In this document: positions 1 to 9,766 of the stretch, in pieces | Layout: the number at the start of each line of letters is the position of its first letter | How positions within the stretch are numbered: the stretch's first letter is position 1 | Assembly (NCBI GenBank): GCA_000934455.1 | Contig: KN883586.1 | Span: 29,491-50,275 of the forward strand | DNA: 20,785 bases | Source: Apostichopus parvimensis | Taxonomy: Eukaryota > Echinodermata > Holothuroidea > Aspidochirotida > Stichopodidae | Reading direction: 5' to 3' | Notes under the pieces: model-generated | Database searches by the model: none | Told to the model about the DNA's origin: nothing | What the model saw: only the letters and a program-made list of their open reading frames with translations | Position numbers and translations under genes: made by a program

Positions 1-1397
1 AGAATGCCAATCCTGCCTACAATTGCTGACCTTTTTAAAATAGATCTAACATGTTGCATTTTTAGTCCTAGTGGGAGGGGGGGTGGGATGGGGGGATTTC
101 TTTGTCACTACTTTTTTGATAAATAGCAGCCAGAATTTCTCATCAGTTTATACACTAAACAGTATATTAACAACTTCAGGACAGTATAACGTCTGACACC
201 TCTGGTAGCACTGCGCTCAGTGCTTTTGGCGTTAATTGTCATCGACAACATCACAGATCTATACTTAACATGCATTTCTCACATATACTGTATTCTACGG
301 AACAGAACGTATGCTCAAGATGAGCAGTTCAATAGTGGAGATGACATACAAATGTGTTATGGGAATTAGATTTAGTTGAGTACTGTCAATCTGTGCAAAA
401 TGCTGCATATCTTCAAGCCTGGTACCATTTTCCATTTTTCGTGTGTCCTTGTTACCATTATAGATCTAGGACTTTATGAACATTAGTGATAATTTTGGGG
501 AGAAATTTCGGAGGCATGTCTATGATGTCACGAAACAATAGTTTGAAAGGAATTAATGGAAGAAATAAACTGACATTAGGGACTGGCATTATTTAAAAAA
601 AAGGATATGATCAACATCTGCTAAGGACGTTTTGGTGAGTGTCTGTACAGCAAGGTACTTAAAATGCTGGATTAACTTGAACTGGCAATTTCTGGCACTC
701 CAGACAAACCAAAGTAGTCCATCACAAATATACAATAGTTACAATTATATATATGTCAGTACTAAAAACATAAATCTTCATAAAACAATCATTTTGCCAA
801 GCTGCATGAGTGCAAAGTGGTAGAACTGTCAAATGATGATAAATATACAACACAAAGTAAATACAGTGTGTATGCTATTCCACTGGTCTGAAGGTACAGT
901 AAACTTCACAAACTACATAACTGTATACCACCTGGGGGGGGGGGGGGCGTAGCAGTGGAAGGATGGAACTAGGGGCTTCCTCTTTCAAAACAATATGATG
1001 GCATAGTCGCAATCAGAAAGGCAGGTGTTCAAGGGGTTCAGATGGGGCACAATCCTTGTCAATATATAATGCACCACTACAGTATATATGCTTTGCTGAT
1101 GTAGGCATATATTATTCCTCAGTAAAGTGAATGGGGCAAGCACTTTGTTTGTGAAACTAATTTGTTTCTTTGCATTTGTCAATTCGTTCAGGATAAAAGT
1201 ACCTCCTAGGATCGAAATGCCAGGCTCTTGAACTTGAATAAATTCACAGGTTTTTTTTGTTTCCAGAAAAGCACATTCATTCTTATTTGTATATTTCTAT
1301 TTTAGTTCTTAGGTTGATAACAAATTTCTTTTTTAATCATTATTAGCGTGTACATATACTTATAACTTTTATACTTGAAATTACTATACATTTACTT
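1..1397. other. Non-coding stretch, no gene seen
   Basis: I see no credible exon here. The open frames on either strand are about 65 codons or less and look like random AT-rich translation. Visible low-complexity pieces are a G-rich patch near 72-97 and a run of 14 G at 934-947 followed by CGTAGC. The latter resembles the G-rich dispersed repeats seen elsewhere in the window. The rest looks unique. Confidence 0.6.
934..960 (+). repeat. G14 run with GGCGTAGC motif
   Basis: Fourteen consecutive G are followed directly by CGTAGCAGTGGAAGG. The G-tract plus GGCGTAGC combination recurs at 10640 (minus), 16856 (minus, as GGGGCGTATCC) and 18153 (plus). This is therefore probably a fragment of the same dispersed repeat family. 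Too little flanking similarity is visible to set boundaries. Confidence 0.35.
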
Positions 1398-1430
1398 TGC
1401 ACCATCAACACCAATGCTGTTGATGGTGCA
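1398..1430. repeat. Perfect 13-bp inverted repeat (hairpin)
   Basis: TGCACCATCAACA at 1398-1410 is the exact reverse complement of 1418-1430, separated by the 7-nt loop CCAATGC. The arms are mixed in composition (not simple AT), so chance formation is less likely than for the AT-rich palindromes in the window. No A-rich tail or target duplication is visible. It could be a structured RNA element, the relic of a short inverted-repeat transposon, or chance. Confidence 0.7.
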
Positions 1431-1757
1431 GAACACCATCTGACCACGGAGAATAATTTACCGAGTAAAATTGCGTTGCAAAAATGCTACACAAATGGTT
1501 ACATTGATAATGAAAAGATGTATCAGTTTTAAACATAGTAAAGTAGCAACTCCAATAGACGATTATTTGGGAGGCGGTATACTTAACCAGTACAAAATTT
1601 TCTTTTCACTACTGTAGGTACAGATATCTGAGTGCATATAAAGAGATGAGATAGGTAATGGAGGAAAGAATTAAATCCCTAGCATTTTGACTTGTTCTAT
1701 GATAAGCTTTCGCACACTTCACAATTGCTATACAACATTTAATCACTGGATGAAATA
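1431..1757. other. Non-coding stretch before the hAT element
   Basis: I see no gene and no repeat in this AT-rich stretch between the 13-bp hairpin and the hAT element. Minus-strand open frames around 1609-1969 run across the transposon boundary and are not credible exons. Confidence 0.55.
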
Positions 1758-1765
1758 CCCTACAC
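1758..1765. repeat. Left 8-bp target-site duplication of hAT element
   Basis: CCCTACAC lies directly before the terminal CAGTGG of the element. An identical CCCTACAC lies directly after its other end at 2160-2167. Eight base pairs is the target duplication length typical of hAT transposition. Confidence 0.88.
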
Positions 1766-2159
1766 CAGTGGTTCTCAAACTTTTTTAGACGACCGCCCCC
1801 GTCGACCATCTTGAAATGTCCCAATGCCCCCCCTTCCCCTACCCCCTCCCCTCGACCTACCGTTCAAAGTCGGCCGCTCAAGCGAGCAATCAGACTGTCC
1901 GAAGATATGCATATAGGAATTAAAAAATAGCCTACATTCCCTACAAGATGATGAATTTTCTCTCAACAATATTTAGTTATTGTTTTGGTTCCCAGACTCC
2001 CTGGATGCCTTATTGTGCCCTAAATCGCTGCAGTGTTGTGTCGTCAGGGATCCCCAAATCAGTGCCAACGCCTCCCTACTCCCTGTGTACCCTGTAGCAC
2101 CCCCCTGACACTTCCCAATGTCCCCAGGGGGGCGGAAGGGACTACTTTGAGAACCACTG
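1766..2159. mobile_element. Non-autonomous hAT transposon (MITE), about 394 bp
   Basis: The element starts with CAGTGGTTCTCAAA and ends with its exact reverse complement TTTGAGAACCACTG, giving 14-bp perfect terminal inverted repeats. It is flanked by perfect 8-bp duplications CCCTACAC. The CAGTGGTTCTCAA terminus is characteristic of the hAT superfamily (Charlie/Zaphod/Tip100-like ends). The interior is C-rich near both ends (for example around 1794-1855 and 2082-2130) and has no transposase frame, so it would have been mobilised in trans. The two subterminal parts are only loosely similar beyond the TIR. The intact target duplication argues for a relatively recent insertion. Two open frames that overlap it (minus 1775-1969, plus 2033-2341) are by-products of its composition. 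Whether a matching autonomous copy exists elsewhere cannot be seen here. Confidence 0.9.
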
Positions 2160-2167
2160 CCCTACAC
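2160..2167. repeat. Right 8-bp target-site duplication of hAT element
   Basis: CCCTACAC here is identical to 1758-1765 and directly abuts the 3' terminus of the hAT element. Confidence 0.88.
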
Positions 2168-2175
2168 CATCCCAC

Positions 2176-2214
2176 TCATCATCATCATCATCGTCTTCAG
2201 CCTCATCATCGTCA
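2176..2214 (+). repeat. (CAT)n-like trinucleotide tract
   Basis: This is an imperfect CAT/TCA microsatellite just right of the hAT insertion. In one frame it reads as a histidine run, which explains the His-rich open frame there. It is not evidence of a protein. Confidence 0.7.
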
Positions 2215-3276
2215 CAGGATGGAGCATCTAGTTGTCACCTCACACAGAAATACTCACAATGTAGATAAATACACAAAGCCAGACACAAATAAACAAAAGG
2301 CATCGGAATTGGGAATAAAACATTCACAAAAAAGATCCTAATTAAAGTCTAACATGTAGGATCAATAAGGAATGGAAATGACGATCTGAGAAAGAAAAAA
2401 ATCTGTGAGATTTCATTCCTTACCATCAGTAATACCTATAATGATAGTTATGAGAGGTTGTTCACACAGAACTGAAGACGTTTACATTTGGACTGACATT
2501 TTCCAGAAGGAATTTGCTTTAATATGTATCAGCATTTTGGGACATGTACAAAATCACCTGGGAATCGACGTTCCCCCCCCCCACGCCCCCCACACCTCCA
2601 TTTCATCATCTTATTGAGTATTCCTTGGCAATATCACGATGGCCAATTTCCTACATGCTAAACTAGATTGAGACTTTTTAATGTGATTGCAATTTAAGTG
2701 GAGAATTTGTGCGTGCAAACTACCAAATTCACAGTTCTGAGGGAATCTCAGTTACGCTCCAATCAGGAATCTAATTCAAATTTTAAATTAAATTTGTAGG
2801 GCGATTTGCAAATCTACATTGAGACCATTTTTTTCCAGGGTGAAATACATGTCCATGTGCTTTTCATCAAGTATACAGTACAAGAATGTTTTCACAACAA
2901 ATTTGGATATAAATTCTGGTTGATCAAAATACCAATTTATGAAGGCCTACAATTCTACATTTGGGGTCATTCAATTTCACCTTGCTTCCCCATTTGCTGC
3001 ACCATTTGCTACAAAGTTTTCAAGAACAACATTTGTGACGTGTGTTCAATACAATAGTCTGATGTCTTCAATGTAATTTGAATATTATAGTTGAGTAAAT
3101 TCGGGTAATACCTGAGTCGTCCACTGTGACCTTTTAGAAGAAATTGAAATACTGTGATACAGGATTAGGTATATATTTCCTGTAATAGCATCAGTACTTT
3201 AACTCAAAATTTAAAATATTTTAGCTTTAAAGGACACTAGCTGGAAATGAAGTACCAAGGATGAGCTTGCCAGCTT

Positions 3277-3320
3277 GGTTCTAGCGTTAGAGCACGTTAC
3301 ATGCAGTAGAACCCTGGCTT
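3277..3320 (+). other. Degenerate tRNA-like patch (possible SINE relic)
   Basis: The sequence TAGCGTTAGAGCACG resembles a tRNA D-arm/A box. It is followed closely by AGAACCCTGGC, which resembles the end of a T-arm/B box. The spacing is shorter than in a tRNA, and neither a closed cloverleaf nor a tail is visible. At best it is a decayed tRNA-derived SINE head; it may be chance. Confidence 0.18.
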
Positions 3321-4941
3321 CATGGGCGTGACAACATCACCTTAACATCTTATGACATCTTAACATTGTTTATATTAATATATTTTATGTTTGCACGAGT
3401 TCCTTTTTATCAATATTTTACATTTATACTGGATTGAATAAATGAAAGGCAAAAAGTATGTGAGGAATGAAACATTTTCAGGGATGAGACTTTTCATTTT
3501 TTTGACAAAGTACATGTGTGAGAACAAAACGTTGCTCCAGATGCTGGAAGAGGCACGTACAGCAAGGAGATAAGTAATAGAAAGCTGGGTTTTTTTTTTG
3601 TAAAACACATGTATGCATTGGAACCAACAGTGTGAAAAGGATACAGGGACAGTGAAGATTTGGATAAAATAAAGATGTCTGTACAGTGACTGTACATGTA
3701 TGTATTAAGTGGCTGCTACACTGTGTATACATTTATATATAAAGTACTTTACTCGCAGGGTCTGAGCTTATATCATTTGTAGCAACATTCGGCAGCTCCA
3801 AGTATTTTTTTCACAATTCATCATTGACTGACAGCCCCCCCAAAAAAAGTAAAATTATTTGCACTGTATGACCCTGCTAAGAGATGTTTTCGGTAGCAGA
3901 ATATTGTGAAGCATCTATGGATGAAATCCAGGGCTATTTGCACTTGAAAAGTGCCCATACATCATTTATAATTAAACCCACTTGCAAATATCTCTCTTTT
4001 AGTTTTAGTTTCATATTGCACTTTGGTAGTTTGTCTGCAGACCGGCAGTTTCCACTCTATCAATGCTGAAGTTTTTGCATGAACTTACAACAGTACATGT
4101 TTACTGTATCTGTGTAATTATATAAGTACTATGGCCATTGAACTGGTCACTGACATCATAATCAATGAATATATTTATTATGTACAGTACAGTACTACAG
4201 AAGTAATGTAAACTGAATGCACCAAACTACTTCAAAATGTTCTCTGATCCGAGAAATGCTATAAAATTTCGATACAAACTGTACAGTACCTGCACATAGT
4301 AATACAGAAACTTTATATAAAAAAAATATATAATTATATGAAAATACCATGTGATGGTGTAGAATGATAGGTGGTGAGACCTTTAGCTTGATTTTTATGA
4401 GTGTTTGCTGTAGTAACTTATAAACCAAATGCACCATTCAAAAGACTGATAATAAACGGATGATACCATCTAACTGGACTTTGATATGCAAAAAAAAGTC
4501 TGTCAAAGGAGCCTGCCTCACTGTAGAATGATGAATTATTTATTAGTAACACATTCCCCAAACAGTTAAAAGAGGATGAATTTAGTATGTCACTCTGAAA
4601 CTATGTACAGAAAACTTCTCCATAATTTATCATAAGCAATGCTGAGCTATTACTGCCATGATGTAATCTTTTCCAACCTGTCTATATTCTAAAAGGACGT
4701 CCAGATTAGAACAGTTTTAAAGCACTGTACCTCACATGCACAGACACGCTGTCCATGTTTATGATATTTGAAGAGAACCCATAAAAGTTGAAAAGTTCAA
4801 AAGATTAGGAAGGCACATAACAGTACTGTCTTGTTTCAGGCAACAATTACATGTGATGGATTAAGGAGAGTAAATTCCTTTCACACCGACACTTTATCAA
4901 CACTGAATTACAGTATCAAAGGAACATATGTATAATGGTCT

Positions 4942-4986
4942 CTTCCTCCTACTCCACCCCAACCCCACCCCCCCCCAAAAAAAAAA
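4942..4986 (+). repeat. Pyrimidine-rich tract ending in poly-C then poly-A
   Basis: A CT-rich run passes into about nine C and then about ten A. This is simple low-complexity DNA with no sign of function. Confidence 0.8.
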
Positions 4987-5039
4987 TATACTGTAGGAAT
5001 AACGGAAAAACTGTTAAACAACTATGCTGCATCAAGAGA

Positions 5040-5230
5040 AAGGCTGGATCTCGAGTGAGATGCAATCATTAAATTAGGTAAGTGATTGGAAGTAAAACAG
5101 CCAATTTTTTGTTTTTTGCAGAGCTTTTGAGCAAAACTAGCTCTTCTTCAGTGCAAGATCACCGGAAGTGACAAGGAGTAGCAGGAATTGAAACTATTTT
5201 ATAGAGAAGAGTGTCGGCATGGTTGTAAAG
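5040..5230 (-). mobile_element. Penelope-like element 3' end fragment with hammerhead-like hairpin
   Basis: Read on the minus strand, CACTTCCGGTGATC is followed by CTGAAGA (plus 5145-5151), the hairpin GAGC-TAGTTTT-GCTC, then AAAAGCTCTGC and an A-rich stretch leading to TTGGCTGTTTTAC. The order CTGAAGA, short hairpin, (G)AAA is the arrangement of a type I hammerhead core (CUGANGA, stem II, GAAA). Penelope-like retroelements are known to carry such hammerheads in their terminal repeats. Here GAAA reads AAAA after the stem, so the core is probably damaged. An alternative stem pairs AGAGC with GCTCT further out. No reverse transcriptase or GIY-YIG coding is present, so this is a short truncated tail. 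Boundaries are approximate, and the family assignment rests on the tail motif only. Confidence 0.5.
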
Positions 5231-5280
5231 TCAAAGCGACTTACTGATTTCTGCTGAATTGAGCAGAAGTTTTGGAAAAT

Positions 5281-5322
5281 CGGATTATTTTAATCCGCGT
5301 TGGATTATTTGAATCTGATTCC
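5281..5322. promoter_or_regulatory. Palindromic cluster of GGATTA/TAATCC homeodomain motifs
   Basis: CGGATTA at 5281-5287, a TTT spacer and TAATCCG at 5291-5297 form a perfect 7-bp inverted repeat. A further GGATTA follows at 5302-5307 and a weaker GATTCC near 5317. GGATTA/TAATCC is the core recognised by K50 homeodomain factors of the Otx, Goosecoid and Pitx type. No gene is visible nearby, so a regulatory role is speculative. The arrangement could equally be a chance AT-rich palindrome. Confidence 0.25.
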
Positions 5323-6314
5323 GTCGTAATTTCAAAGGAATTGTTTTATATGTATATTAAAAAGGCCAATGCTAGTAGATTATTCTCCTGTGAGTTATAC
5401 CTGTGTCACAAACTAGTTGCTCTGCACAGGATATGAAGTTTTAAACTCTTTTTTCTACTTTTCAACATGTAAAAGAGGAAACGATAATTAATCTAGACAC
5501 ATCCTGGTGAAATTTTCATTAAACTACCTACTGTAAAGCCATTTTCTCAATTCATGCACTTTTATTTTAAAATTTAAACTTTCCAGCAAATATTAACTGA
5601 TATTTCCTACCAAAAATGTACTTGAAGGAAACAAGGGTCATGTCACAGACTGACAAATACCAAAAAAATACTTTTCTTCAAAATTTGAATTGAAGTTTCC
5701 GGTATGTTCACCGGTATTGAAAATTACATCACAACGCCCTGTAGTAACAGTTGGAACCGGACCCAGTCGAAAGTTAAAGCAACAGAGTGATCAAAAAAAT
5801 AAAACAATTGAACCTTTTCTCAACATTGTGCATCTAAGTATATAACATTCACCCTACAAGCCAAAAACTTTTGTTTTGGCAGACAAACCAGCCAACTTCA
5901 AATAGAAATACCTTGAAATCACATGATTAGAATTGAATTATACACTTCACCTGGAGTGCTAAATATCATGTTCATTGCTCTTTAGGCCCAAAATACATTT
6001 ACCTCAGTTAAAGTCAAAATGGCTGTTAAGAGCTTATAAGAATGAAAATGATCGACCATTAAAACTAAATAGATTTTCTAGCATATATCTGGGAGTAATT
6101 TACTGACTACCATTAATGACGCTGATTGTCTTTTATTAATATTTCCCACACAAATAGAAATCTTTTCATCCTGATGTAGCGGTTGCCAGGTGATGTTGAG
6201 ATCAGAGTTGTCTTCAAGGAGCTGTTTTATTGATAACTTACTACAAAACATCAATTTGATACCTAATCGTTCAAAATGTAGAAGGTACTGTGCACATCAC
6301 AAAGAGAACGGTTA
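5323..6314. other. Non-coding stretch, no gene seen
   Basis: This is AT-rich DNA with no usable open frame, RNA gene or obvious repeat. Confidence 0.55.
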
Positions 6315-6451
6315 CCATTGATAATGACGTGGTTATATTATAATAATATAAAATAATTATGTATGCAAAGAATGGTGGGTGCACCAACATATGCTATGAA
6401 CACAGTCATTTCTCAGGGTACAATGAAGTTATTTATACTGTAGTTACAAAC
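6315..6451 (+). repeat. Tandem duplication, copy 1 (about 137 bp)
   Basis: This stretch, from CCATTGATAATGAC to TAGTTACAAAC, is repeated with few changes at 6458-6583 (start-to-start distance 143 bp). Copy 1 has extra ATT/TAAT units in its AT-rich part and an extra ACTG near its end. The strongest conserved block runs from CAAAGAATGGTGGGTGC through GTCATTTCTCAGGGT. Confidence 0.85.
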
Positions 6452-6457
6452 CAAAAG

Positions 6458-6583
6458 CCATCAATAATGACAGGTTAATATAATATAAAACAATTATGTA
6501 TCCAAAGAATGGTGGGTGCACCAACATATGCTATGTACACAGTCATTTCTCAGGGTCCAATGAAGTTATTTATAGTTACAAAC
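6458..6583 (+). repeat. Tandem duplication, copy 2 (about 126 bp)
   Basis: This is the second copy of 6315-6451. The longest shared block (CAAAGAATGGTGGGTGC onward) differs at only a few positions over about 80 bp, for example GAACAC against GTACAC and GGTACA against GGTCCA. This suggests a fairly recent local duplication. No coding frame is preserved. Confidence 0.85.
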
Positions 6584-8279
6584 AAATGTAATATTCTAGG
6601 TTATTCATTGATGCATGTAATTTGCCTACAATATTTGACATTCCCAACAACTCTCTATTGACTGTACTGTGCTGTACAGACAGGAAGATCTTGATCCGCA
6701 CAACTGACTGCATTCCAGCAAGCGGGTAACATTTTTCTCTAACTAACTAGTACATAAATTTACATATATACGTATACATGCATCTTTTGTTACGGAGGGA
6801 GCTCTATAGCCTTGTCATACATGCCTCAGGTGTCATGAACAATTTAAACCTGGGGCACTTACCGAAAACAAAATTTAAGTACTATTACCCGGTCGGGAAA
6901 TTAAAAAAAAATCACTGACGTTGTTCTCCGTTTTCAGTTACATTTTTATTCTGAATTAATGAACAAGGAGGAAAAAATTCATGTGTCTTCTACCTTAACT
7001 TCATCATTCAATTGTGATATTCCTTTCTATCTTTATGTGTTTAAGTGTAAAATATTGCGAAAATTTGTTACCATTTCCCGCCTGAGAAAGGTTTGGTCAT
7101 CTGTGTTGGTTTACTTCAATACATGTGCACACTGTACTGTATAGCCTAGAAGCAATCTCTCCTCATTGCATACTCTCAATGCTACAAAACTTCACCTTTG
7201 TACTCATGGGCAGCTCATAAATTGATAACCCCTGTGTCGAACGGTCCCGAAAAAAGTTGATCAGAAATCTTCCATACTTGAAAGAATCGAGCAACTTATG
7301 AGTGGTGCATAATTAGTTACACATTGGACATCACTATTTAACAATAAGGGTTTATCGTCGATGTAGTTTCTATGGACTTTCTTGGAACTAATCTCTACGT
7401 AGCTGGGGCCTCCTGGAGTGCTAGCTTCAGTGCACGGCAATAAAACGATATCACGGTGCCGTATAAGTGCTGTAACTTCCTTGTAAGAAACTTTTGGTGC
7501 AAAATACTGTTTATACTGTAAAACTGTCGCCCGCTGATAAAGTGAGCAAGTTTATGCAAAGTTGCAGATAAAAATAGTAAATATATGTAACCTTCCAAAG
7601 GGTGGACGAGAAAATAATAAGAAAGAAATATTTTTAAAAAAAATCAACCAGATCTGAATCACACAAAATGCCTGACATTTCCAGTATATGAGGTACAGTG
7701 TGGCATGTAATGACCTTATTTCAACAGAAATTGAATCATCTCTGGTGCTCCAACTGTCAGAAATGGGCAATCAGTTAAACGTCCAAATTCTGTGTTGGCA
7801 ACAACAACACACCTCCAATTTCAGAACAGCGATGTGGTACAGATAGCTGGCTGATCTGAGGCTAAAAAGGGGTCTTTTCAGATAAAACCACAAATTTGCG
7901 TCAAAAAGTATGCCAACCTGTCTAGGATATTGCTTCTAACATAGCATCAATCATGTAGCATATCTTGAGCCTGGGACCCTGGTTAGGTCCATTAATTCAT
8001 AGCAACTTCGATACATATGTTCAACTCGTAGAGTTGTTACTGTACTTTATCGAACCGTTGGCAAACTTCCCACAGAATCGTAATCTATATAACTATGTTC
8101 ATTGTAGAATTATTACAACATCCTGTTTTCAATTAGATAGCGTGAGGTACTGATGTGAACTTTTGTGTAAATTCAAGTAACATCCTGCACTTCAGTTGGG
8201 CTGTCAATAATTGTAAACCTCTGATCACTGGAAGCACCCCTTGCTACTTTGCAAACAGAGTCACCCAGATCGTTCAGAG
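6584..8279. other. Non-coding stretch, no gene seen
   Basis: Small unrelated open frames (61-72 codons) occur on both strands. They show no domain, no consistent frame and no splice context I would trust. A GTACTGTGCTGTACAGACAGG patch near 6664 and CACTGTACTGTATAG near 7131 belong to the recurrent GTACTGTAC-type motif of this window. Nothing else stands out. Confidence 0.5.
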
Positions 8280-8486
8280 TTCAAAATGGAAGGGGTTGCT
8301 ACTCAATTCTTCTCAACTCTTGGGGCACTTTACACTAATTTTCTGTGTTCAAATTGTCTCATATGTTATAGCTTCCAGGGCTCCACCCCTGGGCCCTACT
8401 CAAAGATACTCTTGCTTTGCACTCATGGTAGCACCTTTGGTGCACTTGGTTCGCACCCCTTACAGCAATTGCTGGATCCGTCCCTT
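8280..8486 (-). repeat. Dispersed 'GGGGCGGATCCAG'-type repeat
   Basis: On the minus strand the block begins near 8486 with AGGGACGGATCCAGCAATTG. It continues through AAGGGGTGCGAACCAAGTGC, a hairpin at about 8375-8395 in which CAGGG and CCCTG face each other around GGAGC, and then AT-richer sequence. The order (GGGGCGGATCCAG head, GGGGTGCGAACC, CACC-TTTGG-TGC hairpin, GGGGGCTGGAGCCC-type palindrome) resembles an anonymous high-copy repeat style seen in many marine invertebrate genomes. I cannot name its superfamily, and the far end is not defined. Two overlapping plus-strand open frames, 8155-8511 (118 codons) and 8241-8549, run through it and are most likely accidental. Confidence 0.45.
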
Positions 8487-8560
8487 GAACCTTGCCTTGT
8501 TCACAGGTTAAACAGAGTTGTTCACAATCTTAGCCATAAACATGACTGAAGGCCTGTACT

Positions 8561-8624
8561 GAGCCTATACGTAGTAACATTAGGCTATGTATGAGCCTAT
8601 ACGTAGTAACATTAGGCTATGTAT
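8561..8624 (+). repeat. Perfect tandem duplication, 2 x 32 bp
   Basis: The 32-bp unit starting GAGCCTATACGTAGTAACAT occurs twice with no difference (8561-8592 and 8593-8624). Perfect identity suggests a recent duplication, probably by replication slippage. The unit contains AGCCTA and TAGGCT, so each copy can fold back on itself. Confidence 0.93.
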
Positions 8625-9745
8625 GGGTTTTAAGTTTAATGCGTAATGAACAGGACATGAGTAAACAGGTGCCCAGGAGCAAATTGTTTGGCCGTTCCAG
8701 AGGTCAATCAAACTGTGGATAAACTCAATTTCACCTCTGAGTTATGGAGATTCTGTAGAAGAGCTTGTTTCATGTTGAACTTGTCTACAGCTGAGAAGAA
8801 AGCTAAGGTCAGGCCTAGATATAACTCTGTAATCGTAATGGGATATAATAAATAACATTTAAAAAAAATTAAAAAGCTTACACCTATGCCTAACTTACTA
8901 AGCTAATTCAGACCTATGCCAAAGTTAGTATCACCGTTGTTTATTTATGTGACAGCATCTGTGCTTATTTTACAGCACCGGTGCTCTAAATCCTAATAAT
9001 ACAATAATACTACTTGTTTTCTATACAGTACACTACAGTATAGTAGTACTAGTAGTAGTATAGTATATTATTATGCCAACAGGTCAACCTCTGCCGAGTG
9101 TACATCTGTAAATCAATATGCACGATAAGAAAATTCGAATTCGTTATATACCTTTAGTACTAACCAGCTCAACAAGATCGTTCTTTTAGGTTAAAATAGC
9201 TCTACCGGCATTCGTTGTGGTAATAATACATCAGAATAGCTCAGCATGCTTTCCCCCTCGCTTCTCCTGTGTGTATGTTTACACTGAAGGCTAGACACTA
9301 GTTACTATTCGGTCTGATCTTCTGTATAGCAGAGCAAACAGTTCAGTATTATCTACGATACTGTAGTCGGGGTTCGCCTACTATACTCAGCATCGTGACA
9401 ACGTTAGTTATTAGTCATTATGTATATCACACAACACGCATGGAAACAAAATATCAGAACCACGGCTGGGAGGAGTCAGCAGATTGAGTGCAAATTAGGC
9501 AATCCTTGTAATTAACAGTTCAACGGGAGAGGGAAATTACCATGAATGGGGAATTGGAAGGGATTATGGGATAGGGGCCCTTCATTCTTAGTCGTGTTTG
9601 TAATTGAGACCACATTTTCGATGTAAGGAGATATAAGATGAGTAAAGGGTAGGTTTGAAATGATACCGTGGTTTTGCTTGTAGTATGCTAGAGCCGGTAT
9701 TGAAGATCTAGGCAACGGGTCAGACCAGGTCCAGTTCTCTTAAAC
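8625..9745. other. Non-coding stretch with an AT/AGT-rich microsatellite
   Basis: No gene is recognisable. The piece at about 8994-9076 is a simple-sequence patch of ATA/AGT triplets with an imperfect inverted repeat (AATAATACTAC against GTAGTATAGTATATTATT). The stretch after about 9230 is somewhat less AT-rich than its surroundings, with no identifiable promoter or exon. Confidence 0.5.
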
Positions 9746-9766
9746 CAGGGAGTTGTTAACTCCCTG
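9746..9766. repeat. Perfect 9-bp hairpin CAGGGAGTT...AACTCCCTG
   Basis: CAGGGAGTT at 9746-9754 and AACTCCCTG at 9758-9766 are exact reverse complements around the trinucleotide GTT. Similar CTTAAAC-type flanks lie on each side. The GC content of the arms makes a stable stem. It is not followed by a T-run and there is no gene to terminate, so a transposon relic or a chance palindrome is more likely than a terminator. Confidence 0.6.

Larger units (their letters stand above)
2215..5039. other. Long non-coding stretch, no gene seen
   Basis: No exon, RNA gene or full-length transposon is recognisable. Visible details are a C-run at 2572-2590, a possible degenerate tRNA-like patch at about 3277-3320, clustered GTACAGTAC/GTACTGTAC motifs (3660-3700, 4185-4200, 4278-4290, 4820) and a pyrimidine/poly-C/poly-A tract at 4942-4986. 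Open frames are all under about 85 codons, overlap in several frames and lack recognisable domains. Confidence 0.55.

Noticed and set aside
2033-2341. 102-codon His-rich open frame
   Set aside because: It spans the right end of the hAT element and a CAT microsatellite, so it crosses a transposon boundary by chance.
8155-8549. Two overlapping plus-strand open frames (118 and 102 codons)
   Set aside because: They run through a dispersed repeat read antisense, show no recognisable domain, and two different frames are open over the same DNA.
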